Of a stretch of DNA of 27,796 bases, positions 7,128 to 14,175 are shown piece by piece. Source of the DNA: Krumholzibacterium sp965370495 (lineage in GTDB: Bacteria > Krumholzibacteriota > Krumholzibacteriia > Krumholzibacteriales > Krumholzibacteriaceae); NCBI GenBank assembly GCA_965370495.1, contig CBDUUV010000023.1, positions 1 to 27,796 of the forward strand, in the 5' to 3' direction. Each line of letters starts with the position of its first letter. Within the stretch, counting starts at the first letter, position 1. The position numbers and the translations under genes were made by a program. The notes beneath the pieces were generated by a model. That model saw nothing but the letters and a program-made list of their open reading frames with translations. It ran no database searches and was not told where the DNA came from.

Positions 7128-8015
7128 TTATCTTTTGCTTTTCCAAAGACTCTCCAATTTATCGCAAATTGCCTCAAAAACATTCAGCCCCGCGAATCCA
7201 GGTGCCACTGAAAAGCTGACCAATTCAGTGCTTTCAATTACCAATAGCATGCCATACACCGGCTCCAGCCTGGCACCAGGCTCAACCGGCACGGTCATGT
7301 GGAGTGGCAGGTTAAACAAATTGAACCGCACAAGATCGGCCCACAGCACATCGAATTCATCCCGGCTCAAAGATACAATAATACCCGTGTCGTTTAAATC
7401 ATTTTCATGGTATTCGAGTTTTATGCTCCGGGCATCCCTGCTCAAAACATACTTCTCCGGTTTATCGGCGTCTTTTCTCGTCACTTTAAGAAAAACATTG
7501 TCGGGAATTACCGGCTCGGCCAGGTGATTTTCATAAATTCCCCGCATCAGATTGTTTGTCTCCACCAATGGATTCCTTAAAGGCTCGACAAGAATTTTAT
7601 ATGATCGAGCCCAGTCGACTATTTTCTTGCCATCAATTACCAATCGCAGTGTTTCCGTGTGACTCTTATCCGGAGGGGTCTGAATAAAATCGCTGCCATC
7701 GAGATTATTCAACCGCTCAAAGTCAATGGTTGATAATTGTTGCCAGATCTTTATAAAATCGCTCTCTTTAATCAGTACAGTCCGCGGTGATTTGTCGTAT
7801 TTCAATGACGGCGATTTCTGAGCACTTGAATTAACGGGTGATCGGGTGATCGTAATACAATCGCCCTCTTTTACAATCCGCAGTTCCTTCCGATATTCAA
7901 AGATTAGATTATCCGGCATTCCATTTGAAAATTCAGTACAACCAACATTCGAAGCCATTAGCATTAATCCTGTAATTAACATTGCGCCTCGTCGACCGGT
8001 TTTAATCAAAAGCAT
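7128..8015 (-). CDS. Duplicated-domain lipoprotein, candidate immunity protein
   Basis: A 295-residue predicted lipoprotein. The ATG at 8015 is chosen because GAGG lies 9 bases upstream and the product then starts MLLIKTGRRGAMLITG, a clean signal ending in SNVGC, a lipobox-like site for lipidation. A longer frame from 8060 would add 15 residues. The start overlaps the end of the propeller gene by 14 bp, so translation is probably coupled. The mature part has two halves of similar pattern: an Asp/Glu-Phe strand-helix (ESDFIKIWQQL; RDEFDVLWADL), then a hydrophobic strand (LRLVIDG; MLLVIES) and a closing helix. It has no named family. An envelope lipoprotein within the operon of a periplasm-directed protease is a classic place for an immunity protein, but this is inference. 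Confidence 0.75.
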   Translation of the reverse strand: MLLIKTGRRGAMLITGLMLMASNVGCTEFSNGMPDNLIFEYRKELRIVKEGDCITITRSPVNSSAQKSPSLKYDKSPRTVLIKESDFIKIWQQLSTIDFERLNNLDGSDFIQTPPDKSHTETLRLVIDGKKIVDWARSYKILVEPLRNPLVETNNLMRGIYENHLAEPVIPDNVFLKVTRKDADKPEKYVLSRDARSIKLEYHENDLNDTGIIVSLSRDEFDVLWADLVRFNLFNLPLHMTVPVEPGARLEPVYGMLLVIESTELVSFSVAPGFAGLNVFEAICDKLESLWKSKR

Positions 8016-9117
8016 AAAGCACTGCCTCACTTGCAACATAAATGCGTCCCTGATCGTCAATCACGGGAGCGGTAACCAGCGGCTCCTCCAGTTCAAGTTC
8101 GAATACAAGTGAGGAGTCGGGAGCCAATTTATATAATCCTTTCATGGCGCTAATCAAAACAGCACTGTCTTCCAGCGCAGTTGCCTGTCTGAAAACACTG
8201 GTGGGCGAAAAATGTTTCCACAAGAGCTCGCCCTCTTTCAGAGCGTACAGATTTGCAGTAGTCAGGATATATACCGCCTCCGGAGTAATTATCGGAGGAA
8301 TAATGGGATTGTCTAATCTCGCCCCGGATCCTGAAGTCTTCCATCGCCAGGCTTCATTACCTGCCATATCAGTCGCCGCGACCTCTAGGCCGTTTTCTCC
8401 GTATCCTGACCAGTAAAGCAAACCATCCTCTCCGCAGCTGGTCCACCTGGTGGCATCAAGTAATGGAAACGGAAACCGTGCCAGCGGTTCCGGTTCATTA
8501 TTCTTGCTGTCAAGATCGAATATTAATGCTTCGTCTTGAAGTGATGTGACCACCCGTTTGTTTTCCCATGATACAAGCGGTGTTAATCGGCTATTTTGAC
8601 CTTTGTATCTTTTGCACCAGTCGTAGCCAAAACTCTCAAACAGAATTTTATACACTATGAAATTACTGGAAGCCTGTTCCACAACGCCGGGATCCCACAC
8701 CTGCATGACCAGTCCCTCCGGGATCGGTTCGAAAATTATCGGATATGTATTTTCAAACAGACCGGGGATACGCCAGTTCTGAAACTGGATCTTGTTTTGA
8801 AAGTCAACCGCTTCCAATTGATTTTCCGCATGACTGGATATGTAGTAAATTTTATTGTCCTGAAGAGCTATCTGAGATGGATACCATTTGTCTCTTTCCC
8901 AGAGGCGTTGACCATCTCGATTAAACGCAAATATCTGTTTCATTCCATCGACGATGATAGTCGACCCGTCACACAATATAAGATTCGCGCCTGCGGAAAA
9001 TTCCTTCTTCGCTGAGATGGGCATCGACCAGACAACAATACCGGCGGCGTTCGAGGAGCCTTTTATCAGTCCCGAGCGCCGGGAATCACAGTGGAGTCTG
9101 GAATAAAGGGCCGTCAT
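8002..9117 (-). CDS. PQQ-type beta-propeller protein
   Basis: A 371-residue protein made of repeated four-strand blades. Typical elements recur: a Trp-bearing strand (GIVVWSMP, GQRLWERD, NEAWRWKT, GELLWKHF), then segments such as IYYISSHAE, AVYILTTANLYAL and GRIYVASEAVLYAFD, as in PQQ/WD40-like propellers. No PQQ dehydrogenase residues are evident, so it is probably a binding scaffold rather than an enzyme. No signal peptide is seen. GAGAGGAA lies 5 bases before the ATG. It follows the metallopeptidase gene by 55 bp and overlaps the lipoprotein gene at its end. Possible roles are an effector-binding chaperone, an immunity partner, or a display domain carried on the spike; the sequence does not decide between them. 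Confidence 0.75.
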   Translation of the reverse strand: MTALYSRLHCDSRRSGLIKGSSNAAGIVVWSMPISAKKEFSAGANLILCDGSTIIVDGMKQIFAFNRDGQRLWERDKWYPSQIALQDNKIYYISSHAENQLEAVDFQNKIQFQNWRIPGLFENTYPIIFEPIPEGLVMQVWDPGVVEQASSNFIVYKILFESFGYDWCKRYKGQNSRLTPLVSWENKRVVTSLQDEALIFDLDSKNNEPEPLARFPFPLLDATRWTSCGEDGLLYWSGYGENGLEVAATDMAGNEAWRWKTSGSGARLDNPIIPPIITPEAVYILTTANLYALKEGELLWKHFSPTSVFRQATALEDSAVLISAMKGLYKLAPDSSLVFELELEEPLVTAPVIDDQGRIYVASEAVLYAFD

Positions 9118-9172
9118 TATCGTTCCTCTCTTGAACTACCGGATTTTAATTGTATCATAAGTTCTGGCCTGT

Positions 9173-12100
9173 CTATAAATCCTTCATTGAGAAATTTGCT
9201 CCCCCACCTATGTTCAACCCGTTTATCCATTGCACGATTTTCGGGAAGTTATTTTTCGTGAGGTTATTCGCTCCGGTATCAAAGCCAAAGCAATATCGGA
9301 TAATTCTCTTATGTATTTCTTCCTCTGAAGCCTGCCACCCGGAATTACAGGTAATCGTGCTTCCGGCATGTGCAAAGCTGTTACCGTTAATGCGTTTGGT
9401 CCTTATTCCAATATGACAGTTGGCCGGTATAGCAGGGGCACCACCTGCCGGAAGTTTGTGAGATACCGCAAAATGCGGAACAAAACTGACATATATTTTA
9501 TCCCAGTTTGAGTAATTATCAGCTTCGATCTTGTCGTTGGGCAAAGCCAGATAGAATTTTTTGTTTATCATGCTCTTGAAGCGTCCGTCCAGAGCTCGTG
9601 CCCAGTCGTGGGCGGTGTTGAAAATCCATTTGGGATCTGGTTCCCAGGGATCAAAGAGAACACCGAGTTTTATACGCACCGTCAATATCCCCTTGAAGTT
9701 ATGACCATCCTTGATGATACGCGAGGTCTCATCATCGCCGAGTTTGTAAAGAAGAAGATCGACGTTGGCATTGCCGCTCATGGCCTGGTTTAATCCTTCA
9801 TGATGAGGCGAGGAAATATTCTTGAATGTGTCTGCCAGATCAAACTTGTGAGTAAAATCCTTGGGCGGCTTATACACCTTGTAAGTGATCCTGAATTTAG
9901 TCCCGCTGAAATACTTGTTCAGGACTTTGTGTGGTTCATTTCCAGCTTGAGAAGCATCGTGCAGCCAGCAAACGAATTTCCAGTACTCCCGCAAGCGGGG
10001 CGAGGCGTTTCGATTCATACGGCCGCAGTTGTCAAAGCTATAGGGCCCTCCCGGGGCTGTGTTTTGCTGAACAAAGGCGGGCATTCTACTCCACGATGTT
10101 CCCGCCGGAAAATTAGTAGCATAAAGATAATCGTCCAAATTGCCGGTGGCGTGCCCCATCTCATGGTGATTAGTCAAGGCGGCGTATGTACTGCCATCGC
10201 TGTCAGGAAAAGTGGCGTAATCAGAAAAATAGGCGGGGTCCGCTTCCCAATCGCCGTAACGACTACCATCGCTTTTAACTCCGCTCCGAAACTGCGCGTG
10301 CAGTCTTGACATCCAGGCTGAGGCACCCGGATAACCCCTCACAATGCTCGTCATCGTCTTGTGGGCGCCGCCATTGGTATCGTTCTTTGCCTCCATGAAG
10401 TGGAAAGGTCTGATTAAAATATCATGAGTTCCGCTCTTTTTTTCTATCATATAATCCTTGTTCAATCGATCCATGGCGTTTTTCATGCCGAATTTCCGAT
10501 GATCATTGACATCATCAGCTATCCCTGGAGTCACCGCGTCCCCAAAAACGTCGGTATTGGGACTGATCCGAAGCCTGCAGCACCAGTAGATAATAAGATA
10601 GCCGAGGGCTTTACCGTCAAGCTCGGCACAGTTGTGGAAATAATGCATCTCGTAATTACCGCAATCACCTATTCCGATGCCGCCGGTGACATAGGTATTT
10701 GCTCTATCAGCAGCATTTGTACAGACTGCCGCGTGGCTTCCATGAACGTCGGCATCCTGGTATAATGCCATTCGTGCACCGGATACGTGGCCCTTGTTAA
10801 GGCTAAAACCGGGATCGGTCGACAGCGACCGCTTATTGTGAACATCGTAGAAGTTGTTACAGAAATAGATGATTCGCGCATGACCCGGCACATCCGTTAT
10901 GAGATTCTCCTTGAACGGCACATCGGTAAAGCATGGCTGATCCGGCTGAGCCTTTGTGTTATATATTTTCAGACGGCGCATATTTTTCTGGGTTCCGGCG
11001 ACATTTTCCTTGGTGGTACAATCGATGTAGAAGAGAGTATAACGGGATTTATCATCCAGCGGACTGCCAACCGGGAACAGGCTGTTGTCCTTTTTCCTGT
11101 CACGAATGACCTGACTTCGATTGCCTGTGGCTAAAACAATATCATCGAGAGAAAACGTCATCGGCTTTTTCGGTTGGGTAAGTTTGTTACCGATGGGTTT
11201 TAGATGCAGCTTGTCGGCATCGGCGATTACTTTTTGAAACCGCTCACCAGTTTTTTTGCCGCCGCTACTCTCGTATCGAGTCCAGTAATTTACTGATGAC
11301 CATTCGGCCGGTAAATCATAAAAATTGAGACCGCCCGGAAATTGAAGTTTTCTCAGGTCTTCAACCTTGGCGACATCTTTGTAGGCATCTTTCTTCTTTA
11401 ACTCTTTCAGATCTTCCGGCTTTTTGGGAAATAAGATCGGATCGGAATCCTTGTTTTTGGTATATATCCATTTATCTTTGGTTTTGAATTCAAAATGAAG
11501 CTTGATCCCGGCCAGGTCTTTGATCGGTTTTTTATATCGAACTTTGACACAATAGAGTTTTTCCGATTGATTGTAACCTATGATTGATTCAACTTTCTTG
11601 CCGTCCTGATACGCTTCAACAGGTAACCCTTCCGGAACACGCATTAATTTTTCCTTAACTTTATTCCAATAGGTAAAAGCAATATGGTAAGTTATTGAAT
11701 TCAAATCCTTGGGGTCAAGGTACAGCGGTCGAAGAATAAGGTTATGCCAGAGTGGACATTCCTCCGGTTTATGTTTGGTATCCCATTTAGGTTTGCCTTT
11801 ATCGGTAACGGGGCATTTGATTACGGGAGAGTCGCTGCCGTCGAATATAAGAATTTCTACCCGTCGGTTGTCCTGTGAGCGATATTCATCTTTTCTGGCT
11901 TCATCAATTGGAAATGATTCGCCGCAGGCGACATATTTATTTTTATTATCAGCCCACTTAACGACTGTTCGGGCTTTCTCATACAGGACAGATGGTTTGA
12001 TTTCGAGGGCCGATGCAATCGCCAGAAAATAGAAATTATAGGCCGCTTTCCAGAGTTCTTCGGTCCATCTTTTCTTGCTGTCTCTTTTGACAAGTTCAAG

Positions 12101-12724
12101 CTGACCACCGGGAATTCGTGTCAGCGCCATCGGTCCCATGAAATCTTTACTGTATCTGGTAATAAATTCGCCATTGAAATAGTTTATAAAATTCTCGATA
12201 GCGCCTCTTGTAATACTACCCCACACATTATCGACCTTGCCGGAATTGCAGGGATATTTATGTGTCTGGTTAACGTAGTTTAAAACCTGTTGGTAGTCCT
12301 CTATTTTTTGCTTGGAATACGATATTTCCGCCCACAGGTCTCGTTCGGCAGAAAGGATGTATTGTACATTTTTCGCTCGAAGCTCCGAAAGCTCGAAATT
12401 GTATTTGTCATCTCCGGAAGTGTCTGTATGACCGGCTATCAGCAGTTTTTTGTCAGGATCGAAATTGTACAGCTTGAAAATGAGCGCCATCGCCTTGGCA
12501 CCGGTTACCTTTTCCTGTTTTTCGGTTCCTTTGTCTTCATCGGGCTCTTCAATCGGACTTTCAGGCATCATAACGGCGCTGTTATGATGAAAAAGAACAT
12601 CCTCCATTTCGAGAATAGAAACATTTATTTTTTTAACTGTCGTAGTAGTTTTACTATGTGTTGTGGATTCGGTTTCTTTTTCAACCTTTCCGACGCTGGT
12701 TTCTTTGGTAACGGGATCAGGCAT
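9173..12724 (-). CDS. OmpA-domain metzincin-like metallopeptidase, putative T6SS effector
   Basis: A 1183-residue protein with no signal peptide. Residues 38-127 and about 267-295 form an OmpA-like peptidoglycan-binding domain: IAGHTDTSG (98-104), NFELSELRAKNV, and the closing DNRRVEILIF (285-294). The two parts are separated by a helical insert of about 140 residues. A long middle region of mixed alpha/beta type (300-780) contains many Cys and His residues. The catalytic candidate is HHEMGHATGNLDD: His854, Glu855, His858, Gly861 and Asp864 fit the metzincin consensus HExxHxxGxxH/D, and CGRMNRN (Met903) may be the Met-turn. It follows the PAAR gene by 22 bp, where T6SS cargo genes are often found. 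A periplasmic protease anchored to cell wall by the OmpA domain is the likely role. The protein family is not named here, and toxicity is unproven. The ribosome site is weak (ACGGACC). Confidence 0.8.
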   Translation of the reverse strand: MPDPVTKETSVGKVEKETESTTHSKTTTTVKKINVSILEMEDVLFHHNSAVMMPESPIEEPDEDKGTEKQEKVTGAKAMALIFKLYNFDPDKKLLIAGHTDTSGDDKYNFELSELRAKNVQYILSAERDLWAEISYSKQKIEDYQQVLNYVNQTHKYPCNSGKVDNVWGSITRGAIENFINYFNGEFITRYSKDFMGPMALTRIPGGQLELVKRDSKKRWTEELWKAAYNFYFLAIASALEIKPSVLYEKARTVVKWADNKNKYVACGESFPIDEARKDEYRSQDNRRVEILIFDGSDSPVIKCPVTDKGKPKWDTKHKPEECPLWHNLILRPLYLDPKDLNSITYHIAFTYWNKVKEKLMRVPEGLPVEAYQDGKKVESIIGYNQSEKLYCVKVRYKKPIKDLAGIKLHFEFKTKDKWIYTKNKDSDPILFPKKPEDLKELKKKDAYKDVAKVEDLRKLQFPGGLNFYDLPAEWSSVNYWTRYESSGGKKTGERFQKVIADADKLHLKPIGNKLTQPKKPMTFSLDDIVLATGNRSQVIRDRKKDNSLFPVGSPLDDKSRYTLFYIDCTTKENVAGTQKNMRRLKIYNTKAQPDQPCFTDVPFKENLITDVPGHARIIYFCNNFYDVHNKRSLSTDPGFSLNKGHVSGARMALYQDADVHGSHAAVCTNAADRANTYVTGGIGIGDCGNYEMHYFHNCAELDGKALGYLIIYWCCRLRISPNTDVFGDAVTPGIADDVNDHRKFGMKNAMDRLNKDYMIEKKSGTHDILIRPFHFMEAKNDTNGGAHKTMTSIVRGYPGASAWMSRLHAQFRSGVKSDGSRYGDWEADPAYFSDYATFPDSDGSTYAALTNHHEMGHATGNLDDYLYATNFPAGTSWSRMPAFVQQNTAPGGPYSFDNCGRMNRNASPRLREYWKFVCWLHDASQAGNEPHKVLNKYFSGTKFRITYKVYKPPKDFTHKFDLADTFKNISSPHHEGLNQAMSGNANVDLLLYKLGDDETSRIIKDGHNFKGILTVRIKLGVLFDPWEPDPKWIFNTAHDWARALDGRFKSMINKKFYLALPNDKIEADNYSNWDKIYVSFVPHFAVSHKLPAGGAPAIPANCHIGIRTKRINGNSFAHAGSTITCNSGWQASEEEIHKRIIRYCFGFDTGANNLTKNNFPKIVQWINGLNIGGGANFSMKDL

Positions 12725-12746
12725 TAACAGGTCCGTTCATTTTTTG

Positions 12747-13898
12747 CTAATTACTGTTACCCTTTCTAACATCATAGGTAACTTTGACTTTTCCGGGTGC
12801 AATGTTTTCCACTTTGGCGTAGCCGTTGTCATCCAGATTTCCCTTAATTATCTGTCCATTTTGCAAGTGCAGGCAGTATTCCGCGCCGCCGATTTTCTTG
12901 CCGTCTTCGTCGGTGAGTTCCAACTCTATCCAATCCTGATATTTGATGACGTTGGAGTGGGAAATTATATTGCCGACACGAACAATAAAATAGTACGCCG
13001 GTGAAGAATATTTTCTGCCCTTGCTTTCTTGAATTTCAAGAAGATTCTCGTTGACCTCGAATTCCCATTCAACTTCGATTTTGTCGCCGTTTACTTTTGA
13101 ATTGAGAGTTTTGAATGATTTATCGGCGAATCCGGAATCTTTCATAAATATTTCCAGTTCGGTTTCTTCGCCGTCTTCGAGCCCAATTGTTTTGACTTTC
13201 AATTTCACCTTATCGCCGACATTTGCGCTTGTTTTCGACCAGTTTGCCTGCTTTATGCCCCTGAGCGAGATTTCGCAATCTCCTTCATCCGGCACATTTT
13301 GCCTTATTTCTCCGGTAAGATTCCCCTCGGAGACATTTTCTCCCGGATCCTTGATTTTATAATTAACACCGGTAATCGGTTTTCCGCCCTTATCGACAAA
13401 CTTGACATCCAGGAAATGTCCCTCTTCAACTTCCACAGCCTGAGAACTTGCAGAAACAGCCGATCCTCCGGTTCCGCCGCCTCCTCCGCCTCCTCCGCTG
13501 CCATCGCCGATAAAAACGTTGGGCGACCCCATAATGATATTGGCCTTGTTGGTGGGAGGTTTCTGAAACGGCCCGCCCTGCGGAATGTGGGGGGGCATAT
13601 TGCTGGCAGTTGAGCCGACTACCGCGGCCGGCATTCCTTCTATTGAGACTGATGAAATCGTGTTGCCGTCTATCATACCATTAAAAGGATGGGGTAACGG
13701 GGTGGGAATCGGTCCGCCAGGGGAGGGAATCAAGATGATATGTGTATCTACGCCGATTACCTTATCGTTCTGTTTGGCCGCGGGGAGGTTGTTTATCAAA
13801 ACTTTACCAACGGCAATAATCTTGCCTACGGGCATATCGGCCGGGTCATTACAGGTCATCACCGTATCAGTTGATCTTGCGGCAGGTTTTCCAGCCAT
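12747..13898 (-). CDS. PAAR-domain spike-tip protein with Ig/transthyretin-like extension
   Basis: A 383-residue protein. Residues 1-130 carry PAAR-type repeats: PAARSTDTV, GKVLINNLPAAKQNDKV, the Pro-rich PSPGGPIPTPLPHPF, SIEGMPAAVVGSTASN and IIMGSPNVFIG. A Gly-rich linker (131-146) leads to a transthyretin-like domain (about 158-215), an Ig-like sandwich (about 224-315) and a second transthyretin-like domain starting DWIELEL (322-378). PAAR proteins cap VgrG and carry effectors. The extension probably docks cargo, since its Ig-DWIE part is paralogous to the protein at 5781-6662. It heads the minus-strand effector operon with its own promoter, divergent from clpV. AAAGGA precedes the ATG. No toxin domain is fused, so the effector is likely the separate downstream metallopeptidase. 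Confidence 0.87.
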   Translation of the reverse strand: MAGKPAARSTDTVMTCNDPADMPVGKIIAVGKVLINNLPAAKQNDKVIGVDTHIILIPSPGGPIPTPLPHPFNGMIDGNTISSVSIEGMPAAVVGSTASNMPPHIPQGGPFQKPPTNKANIIMGSPNVFIGDGSGGGGGGGGTGGSAVSASSQAVEVEEGHFLDVKFVDKGGKPITGVNYKIKDPGENVSEGNLTGEIRQNVPDEGDCEISLRGIKQANWSKTSANVGDKVKLKVKTIGLEDGEETELEIFMKDSGFADKSFKTLNSKVNGDKIEVEWEFEVNENLLEIQESKGRKYSSPAYYFIVRVGNIISHSNVIKYQDWIELELTDEDGKKIGGAEYCLHLQNGQIIKGNLDDNGYAKVENIAPGKVKVTYDVRKGNSN

Positions 13899-13934
13899 AA
13901 TTTTCCTTTAGTTTATTTAATCTATTAGAATTAA

Positions 13935-13964
13935 AATATAACAAATGTACAATAATCAAGTCAA
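13935..13964 (-). promoter_or_regulatory. Sigma70-type promoter for the PAAR-effector operon
   Basis: Read on the minus strand, TTGACT (13964-13959) and TATATT (13940-13935) are separated by 18 bp. The region after the -10 is very AT-rich and the PAAR start codon lies about 36 bp downstream of it. Both boxes are close to consensus. The -35 box overlaps one arm of the inverted repeats of the divergent region. Confidence 0.55.
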
Positions 13965-14073
13965 CGTGGAGTTTCCCCATTTTTCCAGGGGAGCAAACAG
14001 GTTTATCTGATCCCGATTGAAGGGTTGTTTTTTGGGGGAAGTCCTGAACTCCACTACAATTAGCACTTGACTT
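13958..14073. promoter_or_regulatory. Nested inverted repeats in the divergent clpV/PAAR control region
   Basis: The 277-bp gap between the PAAR and clpV starts contains two nested inverted pairs: AAGTCAA (13958-13964) with TTGACTT (14067-14073), and GTGGAGTT (13966-13973) with AACTCCAC (14047-14054). Just inside, TTCCCC (13973-13978) pairs with GGGGAA (14035-14040). The outermost pair contains TTGACT hexamers pointing outward to both operons. The clpV side has only a weak -10 (TAAGGT at 14090-14095, 17-bp spacing). The symmetry could serve a shared regulator or DNA looping. GAGGGAG at 14157-14163 is the likely clpV ribosome site. Confidence 0.45.
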
Positions 14074-14175
14074 ATTTCGGGATGAAAATTAAGGTCACAA
14101 GTGGCGGAAAAACCGGACGATCTGTCAATATTTTTTCAATAGATCCTTAAAGTCAAGAGGGAGTAATCCTGACTC

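Noticed and set aside
9785..9805. Second zinc-like motif (HHEG) in the large metallopeptidase
   Set aside because: It lacks the second His of HExxH (reads HEGLN), so it is unlikely to be catalytic.
13899..14175. Sigma54 (-24/-12) promoter before clpV
   Set aside because: No GG-N10-GC pair with acceptable flanks was found on either strand.
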